Shown here in pieces: positions 1-7,778 of a stretch of 41,803 nt of DNA. How positions within the stretch are numbered: the first letter of the stretch is position 1; every line of letters starts with the position of its first letter. Both the position numbers and the translations under genes were made by a program. Location: positions 1 through 41,803 of the forward strand of contig JANYCA010000056.1 of the NCBI GenBank assembly GCA_025360525.1. The letters are read 5' to 3'. The stretch is from Chitinophagaceae bacterium. Its GTDB lineage: Bacteria; Bacteroidota; Bacteroidia; Chitinophagales; Chitinophagaceae. The notes beneath the pieces were generated by a model that was not told where the DNA came from, ran no database searches, and saw nothing but the letters and a program-made list of their open reading frames with translations.

Positions 1-63
1 TAATTTTATCTCCGTATTTTTACTCATGTTGTTTTTGGGTGATGCAACCACAAAATACAACTT

Positions 64-95
64 GAGTAGGTGGTTTAGGCTACCTACTCCTTTTT
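64..95 (+). terminator. Intrinsic terminator of an upstream gene
   Basis: An 8-bp perfect stem, GAGTAGGT paired with ACCTACTC, encloses a 10-nt loop and is followed by CTTTTT. This fits a Rho-independent terminator on the plus strand for a gene that ends before the window. Confidence 0.6.
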
Positions 96-456
96 AGACA
101 ATTTTTATCAATACATTTTGTCGGTTAGTAGTGATTTTTTATGTATAAATTGTTTTCCTTCATCTTTTTATAAACGCCGTTTTGGTGGAAGAATTAAACC
201 TATAGGACCATTTTTCTAAGTGTAATCCAGCAACAATACACATTGAACACAAAGCTGCCAAAATTTAATCATAGCAAACATTGTTTTCAATATGTGCACC
301 CGTGGTTATTCAACTCAATTATAAATGGTTCAATCACTATATTTGCAGCCGTTTCGAAAAAAGATACCTGCCAACATGTAAACGTTGACCGCTATTAAAG
401 CATCATGAATATGTGTAATAATTACGGCAAAAAAAACTAAACAGCAATCAATTTCT
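96..456 (+). promoter_or_regulatory. Gene-free region upstream of aspS with a candidate promoter
   Basis: No convincing ORF or RNA gene is visible. TATATTTG at 338-345 matches the Bacteroidota -7 element TAnnTTTG, about 150 nt before the aspS start, but I see no good -33 TTG at the usual spacing. Promoter assignment is therefore tentative. Confidence 0.3.
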
Positions 457-458
457 TT

Positions 459-480
459 GTCTCCCTTTGGGGATGGAGGT
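459..480 (+). repeat. Short C/G-rich repeat just before aspS
   Basis: The string GTCTCCCTTTGGGGATGGAGG resembles the element embedded in rarA at 3113-3150 (CTCCC-CTTTG-GGG core). Its last bases, GGAGG, lie 13 nt before the aspS ATG, so they could act as a ribosome binding site. The 5' CTCC could pair with that GGAG and mask it. Confidence 0.45.
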
Positions 481-492
481 AAAACATTTTCT

Positions 493-2319
493 ATGTATCG
501 TTCTCATACTTGTGGCGAATTAAGAATTGCCGATGTAAATAAGGAAATTAGCCTCAGCGGCTGGGTGCAAACAGTGAGAAAATTTGGAAGCATCACTTTC
601 GTTGATCTTCGGGATCGCTTCGGCATCACACAGTTGTTGTTTGCTGAAAATTTGAATGCACTATTGGATGCCAATCCACTTGGCCGTGAATTCGTATTGC
701 AGGTAAAAGGCAAAGTGAATGAACGCAGCAATAAGAATTTGCATATTGCAACTGGCGAAATAGAAATTTTGGTGGCTGAATTTACCATTCTGAATAAATC
801 GGCGGTACCTCCATTTACTATACAAGACGATACCGATGGTGGTGACGAACTGCGAATGAAATACCGTTTCCTTGATTTGCGCAGGAACATGGTAAAGAAA
901 AACCTCGAACTGAGATACGCCGTTGGACGTAGCACCAGAAATTATCTTCATGAAATGGATTTCATGGATATAGAGACACCATTTCTTATTAAATCAACAC
1001 CAGAAGGAGCTAGGGACTTTGTGGTGCCATCAAGGATGAATCCAGGACAGTTTTATGCATTACCCCAAAGCCCTCAAACATTTAAACAATTGCTGATGGT
1101 GAGTGGCTATGATCGTTACTACCAAATTGTAAAATGTTTTAGAGATGAAGATTTAAGGGCAGACCGTCAACCTGAGTTTACACAAATTGATTGTGAAATG
1201 AGTTTTGTAGAGCAGGAAGACATCCTGAATATGTTTGAAGGATTGGTAAAACGTATTTTTAAAGACGTAAAAAACATTGATTACACCGATGTGGTAGAAC
1301 GCATTACCTGGGAAGAAGCCATGTGGAATTTTGGCAACGACAAACCAGACATCCGTTTTGATGTAAAGATTGCCAACCTGAAATTTCCGCTACATACTTT
1401 TCCCACAAAACAATCTCAATCAACATTGATTGACGGAGTATCGTTTGGCGTATTTGATGATGTTGAAACGGTATTAGCAATTGCTGTTCCAGGTTGCAGT
1501 GAATATACCCGCAAGCAAACAGACGAATTAACGGAGTGGGTAAAACGTCCACAGATAGGGATGAAGGGATTGGTTTTTATCAAATGCAATGCAGACGGTA
1601 CCTTTAAAAGCAGTGTAGATAAATTTTACAGCCCGGAAAAATTGAAAGCCATTGCTAATGCTGCCAACGCAAAAGCAGGCGACCTTGTTTTGATTTTAGC
1701 AGGTGCTGAAGAAAAGACAAGAAAAGCCACAAGTGATTTACGGATGTACATGGCAGACAAACTGGGCATGCGTAAAAATGATGAATTTAAATTATTGTGG
1801 GTATTGGATTTTCCGTTGTTTGAATATGCGGAAGATGATAACCGCTGGGTAGCCAGGCACCATCCCTTTACATCGCCAAAGCCCGATCATATTGAAGTAA
1901 TGATCAACAATAATCCCGTGATTGAAAATGCGGCTGAATATTTAAAACATCCATATGCCGGTATCAAAGCAAATGCTTATGATATGGTGTTGAACGGTAA
2001 TGAAATTGGCGGCGGAAGTATCCGTATTTTTCAACGGGCATTGCAGGAAAAGATGTTTGCTGCGTTGGGTATGAATGCTGAAGAACAACAACACAAATTC
2101 GGTTTTTTATTAGGCGCTTTTGAATATGGTGCACCGCCACATGGTGGGCTGGCATTTGGTTTCGACCGTTTATGTGCTATCCTTGGTGGTAGTGAAAGTA
2201 TTCGTGACTTTATTGCCTTTCCAAAAAATAACAGCGGCCGGGATGTGATGCTGGATGCACCAAGTACCATTGATGCAAAACAATTTGACGAATTGCAGAT
2301 TAAGTTAGATTTGAAATAA
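493..2319 (+). CDS. aspS: Aspartate--tRNA ligase
   Basis: Class II aminoacyl-tRNA synthetase that charges tRNA-Asp in the cytoplasm. The N-terminal OB-fold anticodon-binding domain begins RSHTCGELR, with [20 protein letters not shown]. Class II motif 2 is seen as [18 protein letters not shown] and motif 3 as GLAFGFDRL near the C-terminus; the bacterial insertion (GAD) domain lies between them. The ATG at 493 gives 608 residues and the usual [10 protein letters not shown] start. An in-frame TTG at 457 would add 12 residues read from a low-complexity repeat and is unlikely to be used. GGAGG at 475-479 is a possible ribosome binding site. The gene ends 12 nt before a stem-loop and is probably monocistronic. 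The identification is very secure. Confidence 0.97.
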   Translation: MYRSHTCGELRIADVNKEISLSGWVQTVRKFGSITFVDLRDRFGITQLLFAENLNALLDANPLGREFVLQVKGKVNERSNKNLHIATGEIEILVAEFTILNKSAVPPFTIQDDTDGGDELRMKYRFLDLRRNMVKKNLELRYAVGRSTRNYLHEMDFMDIETPFLIKSTPEGARDFVVPSRMNPGQFYALPQSPQTFKQLLMVSGYDRYYQIVKCFRDEDLRADRQPEFTQIDCEMSFVEQEDILNMFEGLVKRIFKDVKNIDYTDVVERITWEEAMWNFGNDKPDIRFDVKIANLKFPLHTFPTKQSQSTLIDGVSFGVFDDVETVLAIAVPGCSEYTRKQTDELTEWVKRPQIGMKGLVFIKCNADGTFKSSVDKFYSPEKLKAIANAANAKAGDLVLILAGAEEKTRKATSDLRMYMADKLGMRKNDEFKLLWVLDFPLFEYAEDDNRWVARHHPFTSPKPDHIEVMINNNPVIENAAEYLKHPYAGIKANAYDMVLNGNEIGGGSIRIFQRALQEKMFAALGMNAEEQQHKFGFLLGAFEYGAPPHGGLAFGFDRLCAILGGSESIRDFIAFPKNNSGRDVMLDAPSTIDAKQFDELQIKLDLK

Positions 2320-2331
2320 ATGGACATTCTA

Positions 2332-2365
2332 AAAGTTTACACCTTTCTAAAAAGGTGTAAACTTT
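2332..2365 (+). terminator. Long perfect hairpin after aspS
   Basis: A 15-bp perfect inverted repeat, AAAGTTTACACCTTT and its complement, encloses a CTAA loop. It begins 12 nt after the aspS stop. No long T-run follows, but it precedes the canonical terminator at 2381-2412, so the two may act in tandem. Confidence 0.6.
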
Positions 2366-2380
2366 AATGATAATTCTATT

Positions 2381-2412
2381 AAAAACCTGTCAAACGTTTT
2401 GGCAGGTTTTTT
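2381..2412 (+). terminator. Rho-independent terminator of aspS
   Basis: The stem AAAAACCTGTC pairs with GGCAGGTTTTT (one G-T pair) around AAACGTTTT and runs into a T-run. It separates aspS from rarA. Confidence 0.75.
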
Positions 2413-2488
2413 AGTTTTTAAAAAGTATTAACAGCAATTCATCCTGCATAATTGATTTTGCTGTAAAAGAATTTCCTAACTTTCAAAT

Positions 2489-3784
2489 ATGACCACCAGT
2501 CAAGTCCCATTAGCAGAACGCCTTCGCCCCACCACACTAAATGAATTAGTGGGACAGCAACATCTTACCGGCAACGGAAGTATTCTTAAAACTGCTATTG
2601 AACATGGTAAAATTCCCAGTATGATCTTATGGGGTCCGCCGGGAGTTGGTAAAACCACCATCGCCAATATCATTGCTCAAACATTAGAGGTTCCTTTTTA
2701 TACATTAAGTGCCATCAGCAGCGGGGTAAAAGAAGTGCGTGAAGTAATTGAAAGAGCAAAAAATCAACAAAACGTAATTCTTTTTATTGATGAAATTCAT
2801 CGCTTCAACAAAGGACAGCAAGACGCTTTGTTAGGTGCAGTAGAAAAAGGTATCATCACCCTGATAGGCGCTACTACGGAAAATCCATCTTTTGAAGTTA
2901 ACAGCGCCTTGCTCAGTCGTTGCCAGGTATATGTGTTACGGTCTTTAGATGAAAGCGATTTGATTGCTCTTTTACATCATGCTTTGCAAAATGATGTTTT
3001 GTTGAAAACAAAAAAGTATGAACTAAAAGAGACTGCTGCAATAATAAATATTTCAGGAGGGGATGCCCGCAAATTATTAAACCTGCTGGAATTAGTAGCG
3101 GAGTCTATCCAAGTCTCCCCCTTTGGGGGAGATTTAGAGGGGGCCGGGGCTGTTATTACTGATGAGTTAGTAATGCAGGTTGCACAGCAAAAAATTGCCC
3201 TTTATGATAAAAAAGGAGAGCAGCATTATGATATTATTTCTGCGTTTATTAAATCGATACGGGGCAGCGATCCTAATGCCGCTGTATATTGGCTGGCAAG
3301 GATGATAGAAGGGGGAGAAGATGTAAAGTTTATTGCAAGGCGGTTATTGATTTTAGCAAGTGAAGATATTGGCAATGCCAATCCCAATGCACTGTTGCTG
3401 GCAAATGCCACATTTGATGCGGTAAATAAAATTGGCTATCCCGAATCAAGAATTATTTTGTCGCAGTGTGCTACATACCTTGCCACTTCTGCAAAAAGTA
3501 ACGCAGCTTATGTCGCTATTGGCAATGCATTGGCAGCTGTACAAAAGCACGGTGATTTACCAGTGCCATTGCATATTCGCAATGCGCCAACCAACCTGAT
3601 GAAAAATCTAAATTATGGTAAAGACTATGCCTATGCCCATAACTACGAAAACAATTTTTCGCCGCAGGAATATCTACCCAAAGAAATTACTGGCACAACA
3701 TTTTACAACCCCGGTAACAATGCAAGAGAAGATGAGATACGTAAAAATTTAAAAACATGGTGGAAAGATAAATATGGATACTAA
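2489..3784 (+). CDS. rarA: Replication-associated recombination protein A (RarA/MgsA AAA+ ATPase)
   Basis: Cytoplasmic clamp-loader-like ATPase that acts at stalled replication forks. It opens with the family signature PLAERLRPTTLNELVGQQHL. Walker A is GPPGVGKTT (about residues 50-58), Walker B is ILFIDEIHRFNKGQQDALL, and sensor 1 is LIGATTENPSFEVNSALLSRC. The C-terminal tetramerization part contains SIRGSDPNAAVYWLARM, LASEDIGNANP and LPVPLHIRNAPT. At 431 residues it is close to family length. One oddity is a peptide around residues 208-222 (VSPFGGDLEGAGA), read from a palindromic repeat inserted in frame between the ATPase core and the C-terminal domains. The gene is flanked by its own intergenic regions and is probably a single transcription unit. 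Confidence 0.95.
   Translation: MTTSQVPLAERLRPTTLNELVGQQHLTGNGSILKTAIEHGKIPSMILWGPPGVGKTTIANIIAQTLEVPFYTLSAISSGVKEVREVIERAKNQQNVILFIDEIHRFNKGQQDALLGAVEKGIITLIGATTENPSFEVNSALLSRCQVYVLRSLDESDLIALLHHALQNDVLLKTKKYELKETAAIINISGGDARKLLNLLELVAESIQVSPFGGDLEGAGAVITDELVMQVAQQKIALYDKKGEQHYDIISAFIKSIRGSDPNAAVYWLARMIEGGEDVKFIARRLLILASEDIGNANPNALLLANATFDAVNKIGYPESRIILSQCATYLATSAKSNAAYVAIGNALAAVQKHGDLPVPLHIRNAPTNLMKNLNYGKDYAYAHNYENNFSPQEYLPKEITGTTFYNPGNNAREDEIRKNLKTWWKDKYGY
3113..3150 (+). repeat. Palindromic C/G-rich repeat inserted in rarA
   Basis: A perfect palindrome (TCTCCCCC, TTT, GGGGGAGA) is followed by a G-rich tail. It reads in frame as SPFGGDLEGAG within RarA. It is much richer in G+C than its surroundings and resembles the element at 459-480. 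Confidence 0.6.
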
Positions 3785-3859
3785 AACTGGCGCAGTAAAA
3801 TATTACAAAAGATTTAAAAGTTCATGAATTAATTTAGATATAAAATAAAATGTTTAGCT

Positions 3860-4744
3860 ATGCTTATTCGTAACACTGTGCTTATCGCATTCAGTATTGT
3901 AATGTTGTTTTCCTGCTCAAAACAGACTGTTGATAACAATAATAATGGCGGAGGAGCACCGGCATCTACTATCTTAAATATTGCTTATGGTACAGATGCG
4001 CAACAACAAATGGATGTCTATCTCCCGGCTGGTAGAAGCACAGCAAGTACCAGGGTTATAATAATGATTCATGGCGGTGCATGGTCTCAAGGATTGGGTA
4101 CAAGGGCGGATGTAGGAGTATATGTTGATACACTCAAAAAAAGGTTTCCGGATTATGCAATTTTTAATATCGATTACCGGCTGTTTTCATTACCCAATAA
4201 AAATACCTTTCCAACTCAGGAACTTGATGTTAAATCTGCGGTAGAATTTATTTACAATAAAAGAGGTGAGTATTTAGCCAGTGATAAATTTGTATTAGTT
4301 GGAGTTAGTGCCGGTGCACATTTAAGTTTGTTGCAGGCTTATAAATATTTAACTCCGGTAAAAATAAAAGCTGTAGTTGATTTTTTTGGACCAACTGACC
4401 TAAACGATTTATATACTAATCCCGGGGTAATTCCGCCTTCAAACATTACGGCCATTATGAATGGAACACCAACAACCAATCCTACGCTGTACCAACAAAG
4501 CAGCCCAATTAATTTCGTAAAATCTACAGCTGCATGTCCAACAATTATTTTACAAGGAAGTGCAGATCCACTGGTAAATGCTGGGCGTCAATCGGGTGCT
4601 TTAAATGATAAATTACAAATTGCCGGTGTTCCAAGAGAATATGCATTGTACAATGGAAAGGGTCATGGCGATGATTGGGATAGTGCTACTTTTTTTGATG
4701 CGTTTAACAGAATTGAAGCATTTTTAAGATTATATAACCCATAG
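3860..4744 (+). CDS. Lipoprotein alpha/beta hydrolase (esterase/lipase-like)
   Basis: Secreted serine hydrolase of the alpha/beta-hydrolase_3/BD-FAE type, 294 residues. A lipoprotein signal peptide ends in the lipobox LFSC with Cys19, so it is probably anchored to the outer or inner membrane on the periplasmic side. The oxyanion-hole motif HGGAW begins at about His71. The nucleophile elbow is GVSAG with Ser150, the acid is likely the Asp in GSADPLV, and the histidine lies in GKGHGDDW. The low-complexity stretch after Cys19 (NNNNGGG) is a typical lipoprotein linker. The substrate cannot be told from sequence; an ester of a sugar, a peptide or an acyl chain are all possible. It lies 75 nt after rarA and 54 nt before the next gene on the same strand. 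Confidence 0.85.
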   Translation: MLIRNTVLIAFSIVMLFSCSKQTVDNNNNGGGAPASTILNIAYGTDAQQQMDVYLPAGRSTASTRVIIMIHGGAWSQGLGTRADVGVYVDTLKKRFPDYAIFNIDYRLFSLPNKNTFPTQELDVKSAVEFIYNKRGEYLASDKFVLVGVSAGAHLSLLQAYKYLTPVKIKAVVDFFGPTDLNDLYTNPGVIPPSNITAIMNGTPTTNPTLYQQSSPINFVKSTAACPTIILQGSADPLVNAGRQSGALNDKLQIAGVPREYALYNGKGHGDDWDSATFFDAFNRIEAFLRLYNP

Positions 4745-4798
4745 TTTTTAGCGTAAATAATACAACGAGCCTATCCCACATTTAAAGCTGCTTATAGG

Positions 4799-6208
4799 AT
4801 GCAAAATAAAAGTTCAACAGGGATGCAACAGTACACGAGTGATTATTTTTTTAATTTTTTCAAATTAAAACAAATAGGAGCATCCCATTTGTTATTAGCT
4901 TTCTATAAAGTTTTTTGGCCAGCTTCAAAAAATAATCAACTTTATTTTAAATGCATTTTAGCTTTTTTATTCGTGTTACTTTTTAATGTCGATTTAATCA
5001 ACGCCCAACCGGTTGACTCTGCATATTCAAAAGACACAAGAGCAGATAACAAGGCAAGGCTGTACCGAAACATTCTGAATAATGCAATTAACAAAAATTT
5101 GTCGTTGCCTTTAAATGATAGTTCCGAGGAAAACTGGATGGATGCTTTTTGGGGGATGGAATTAATCCGCTACAAATCACCATGGGCTGATAGTCGCATC
5201 TATACAGCATTTGATAGTATCGATAAAAGAAGCATTCCATTTAAAAGAGCCTTGCTGGAATTGGTGTATACCAATTACCCTTTTGAATTTATAAAGGAAG
5301 TAACGCAATTAATGTACAAAGCGGAAAATGATAAAATCTTCGCTATGTGTGCCGAATATCTTTTGAAAGCAAAGCCGGAATTAAAAAGTACTGTTGCAGC
5401 GGTTTTATTAAAAAACCTCGCTTTAAATAAGGACGCAGCAGTTTTAAATGAATTGAATTTTAGAATAAATAATGTGGCTGGTAAAACCAGGTTGCCAGAT
5501 GTTAAAGCTTTATTGCATCATCCTTTTTTTGAAAATGCAACTGTTATATATAGTATTCAAAGAAGTAACAGGAATTATCCCGGATTGGTAATGGTGAGAG
5601 ATAGCGTTGGCAATTTCGTAAAAGATGTTTATGGTAATTTTTTTTCGGTACCACAGTTGGCAAGGAGTATTACCAATCTTCCCGGTTATTTAACTAATGG
5701 CAATACACCGCAGGGGATTTTCAGGATGTTTGGAATAAATGTTAGCAAAAGTAATTTTATTGGTCCTACTCCTAACATTCAACTTACCATGCCTTACGAA
5801 ACCAGCCTGCAACATTTTATGAACGATTCCTCTATTACAGATACCAGCTGGACCACTACCTGGTATAAAAAATTATTACCCGAAAGTTGGAAAAATTATT
5901 ATCCGATTTATGGATCGTTTTACGCCGGTAAAGCTGGCCGAACTGAAATTATTTCGCATGGCACAACGATTAATCCCGACTATTACAGAGGCCAGCCGTA
6001 CTATCCACTAACACCATCCTTAGGTTGTTTATGTACCAAAGAAACTTGGGATGAGGCAGATGGCAGAAGAATTATAAGTGATCAGCAAAAACTGCTATCT
6101 GCTTTATCAAAAGCTGGTGGCGCAAATGGGTATTTAATTGTGATTGAGCTGAATGACGAGCAAAGGCCTGTTGAGATAAATGATGTTCTGGCGCTTTTGA
6201 ATAACTGA
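4799..6208 (+). CDS. Secreted protein with L,D-transpeptidase-like (YkuD-like) C-terminus
   Basis: A protein of 469 residues that I do not recognise as a named family. A hydrophobic segment at about residues 51-69 ending LINAQ looks like a signal peptide. With the start at 4799 it is preceded by about 50 residues, so the true start may be later, although no other good in-frame Met precedes it except Met9. The middle is helical and lysine-rich. The C-terminal third contains the pattern of YkuD catalytic domains: a TPQGIF turn, HGT at residue 387, and S-L-G-C at 407-410 with Cys410 as the candidate nucleophile, followed by an acidic helix. The usual Arg after SxGC is replaced by L-C. This suggests a distant L,D-transpeptidase acting on peptidoglycan. 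That is inference from motif order and needs a profile search. Confidence 0.55.
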   Translation: MQNKSSTGMQQYTSDYFFNFFKLKQIGASHLLLAFYKVFWPASKNNQLYFKCILAFLFVLLFNVDLINAQPVDSAYSKDTRADNKARLYRNILNNAINKNLSLPLNDSSEENWMDAFWGMELIRYKSPWADSRIYTAFDSIDKRSIPFKRALLELVYTNYPFEFIKEVTQLMYKAENDKIFAMCAEYLLKAKPELKSTVAAVLLKNLALNKDAAVLNELNFRINNVAGKTRLPDVKALLHHPFFENATVIYSIQRSNRNYPGLVMVRDSVGNFVKDVYGNFFSVPQLARSITNLPGYLTNGNTPQGIFRMFGINVSKSNFIGPTPNIQLTMPYETSLQHFMNDSSITDTSWTTTWYKKLLPESWKNYYPIYGSFYAGKAGRTEIISHGTTINPDYYRGQPYYPLTPSLGCLCTKETWDEADGRRIISDQQKLLSALSKAGGANGYLIVIELNDEQRPVEINDVLALLNN

Positions 6209-6383
6209 TTATTTGATGCTTCGGACTACTAGGTTTAGGCTGAATATCGGGCCAGGCATTTGTGGATTGTAATTTGTAAATGCCCACTGGAGTTGAGAAG
6301 CTACGTTAGTTGGCTAGCGTATAAATTACACTGTCGCAGGGTCCTTAAATAATTTGTTTGGGATAAGTGATTGGGTCGAAATA

Positions 6384-6425
6384 AGCAATAAAAAAGTGGT
6401 CTTGTTTTACCGCTTCTTTATTGCT
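6384..6425. terminator. Convergent hairpin between the transpeptidase-like and upxY-like genes
   Basis: AGCAATAAAAAAGTGGT pairs with ACCGCTTCTTTATTGCT over about 17 bp with one mismatch and one wobble, around CTTGTTTT. It sits between two convergent genes and could stop transcription from both sides. Confidence 0.55.
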
Positions 6426-6454
6426 GTATTATAGTTAGTGAGGGAAGCTCCCTA

Positions 6455-7012
6455 TTAAAATCCAAAAAGAAATCTAGGGTTCAATATTTTAGGAATCAAC
6501 GTTCTAATCAGCGTATTTTTTTGTGTAATCATTTCATTTGATTTTTCTCTGTTACCAATTATTTTGTATCCAAGAGATGGGACGGTAACTGTAATACCTT
6601 GATGAGTGACACTCAAAACATTGTTTTTAAAATTTGTAATGTTCTCTTCGGTCAGGCTTATTTTATCATTAATACAAACCTTTATTTTTTCTAACCTTAT
6701 ATTCAAATAATTTTCAGCCATCATTTTTATGGCATTAATTTCTTCCTGCTTAATAATGATTGGTTTTGTTAGCCAATAAACCATGTTAACAAAAGATGGA
6801 GCTTTCTTAACTATCTGCATCTCCGTTTCATTAACTGATATAAAAACAAAAGAGGTAAATAACGGTTGACTTTCTATAATGTTTTTACTTCCTTGCTTTC
6901 TTGCAACTTTAACGAAAGGGCAAAAGTTTTGAATTCTTTTTCTTGTTAAATATTCTACTACATTTTCTTCTTGTTTTTGTTTTGTGCTGATGATTAGCCA
7001 ATTGCGTTCCAT
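6455..7012 (-). CDS. UpxY/NusG-like transcription antiterminator
   Basis: A 185-residue protein with an N-terminal NGN domain typical of Bacteroidota NusG paralogues: W-L-I-I-S-T-K at the start, EENVVEYL, then FCPFVKV and a PLFTSFVFISV strand. The C-terminus (residues about 110-185) would correspond to a KOW-like domain and is more divergent. UpxY proteins bind elongating RNA polymerase and let it pass terminators in the leaders of surface-polysaccharide operons. Here the gene stands alone: nothing lies downstream on its own strand except the convergent hairpin at 6384-6425. Its neighbour in the other direction is the adhesin at 7779, which is preceded by a strong terminator. Length and N-terminus fit the family; the target is unknown. 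Confidence 0.75.
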   Translation of the reverse strand: MERNWLIISTKQKQEENVVEYLTRKRIQNFCPFVKVARKQGSKNIIESQPLFTSFVFISVNETEMQIVKKAPSFVNMVYWLTKPIIIKQEEINAIKMMAENYLNIRLEKIKVCINDKISLTEENITNFKNNVLSVTHQGITVTVPSLGYKIIGNREKSNEMITQKNTLIRTLIPKILNPRFLFGF

Positions 7013-7542
7013 TTTAGTTTTTTTAGCGGGGTTATTACGAATTAAGTTTCAACTGCTTCCAGCAATTTTCATCTTGTTTTTGATGTTATTTAAACATCCT
7101 GATCTATTCCTTGCTGAGTGTAGTTACACCTTGTTAGCCACCGGAATGCCAAAAAATAACATATTGATAAACAGTCAGTTACATTTATTTTTGTTTTGGA
7201 AAATTCCTTTTTTTGGAATTAACTTCTAATAATGGAAAGATAATGGGCAAATGGATAATTTTTGGAATGGCAATGTGGGCTAGCCCCTATTTATGAATGG
7301 AATAGATAAGTACGAATTTCTAAGGTTAAAGCAACTTTATTTTCTTAATCACATACATAAAATGAAATGTTAACCGTTTTAGGTAGATATTTTATTTTTT
7401 AAGGAATCACATTGTAAAACAAAGTTGTTGCCCTTAGTAAAATGCAGGTTTATTTAATTGCATTCATTAATGTTTCAATTAAAAAAACGACATAGCAAGC
7501 ATCTGTGTTTATACTAGCCCGTTTTATTCCATACCCCATTCT
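7013..7542. other. Gene-free AT-rich region between upxY-like gene and terminator
   Basis: About 530 bases without a credible ORF. A short plus-strand reading frame at 6984-7229 overlaps the 5' end of the upxY-like gene and shows no family features. The divergent promoters for the antiterminator and for whatever ends at 7543-7582 should lie here, but I could not place them with confidence. Confidence 0.5.
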
Positions 7543-7582
7543 GCCCTACAGTAATATTAAATTATTGTAGGGCCTTTTTTTG
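7543..7582 (+). terminator. Strong intrinsic terminator upstream of the adhesin gene
   Basis: The 13-bp stem GCCCTACAGTAAT pairs with ATTATTGTAGGGC (one G-T pair) around a 5-nt loop and is followed by eight T residues. No gene precedes it on the plus strand for over 1 kb. It therefore ends either an unannotated small transcript or a leader RNA for the gene starting at 7779. Confidence 0.8.
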
Positions 7583-7616
7583 TATTCATTTTTTTGGGGT
7601 ATATAGACTCTATTTC

Positions 7617-7653
7617 GGTGTATCCCGGAAGACTCCGGTTCGACCCAAGCACC
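7617..7653 (+). other. Possible structured element in the adhesin leader
   Basis: This patch is richer in G+C than its surroundings. An outer GGTG/CACC helix encloses CCGGA-AGAC-TCCGG, a 5-bp hairpin with a 4-nt loop. It also contains GGTTCGA, like a tRNA T-loop, but no tRNA fold can be drawn. It could be part of a structured leader RNA; the evidence is weak. Confidence 0.25.
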
Positions 7654-7778
7654 TGGTTAAAATACATTTAACCCTATTATTCATTAGTTTATAATAAATC
7701 TTACCAGATTTCGTTAGCAATACAACCTACTTGGTTAAAATATTACATTTTATCATTTCGGCTTAATCCAACTAAACT

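Noticed and set aside
457..492. Upstream TTG start for aspS
   Set aside because: It adds only residues read from the C/G-rich repeat; the conserved protein begins at ATG 493.
6984..7229. Plus-strand open frame overlapping the 5' end of the UpxY-like gene
   Set aside because: Hydrophobic but featureless, overlapping a supported gene, with no ribosome binding site or homology signal.
7632..7650. GGTTCGACC resembling a tRNA T-arm upstream of the adhesin
   Set aside because: The flanking bases do not form a T-stem, and no acceptor, D or anticodon arm can be drawn around it.
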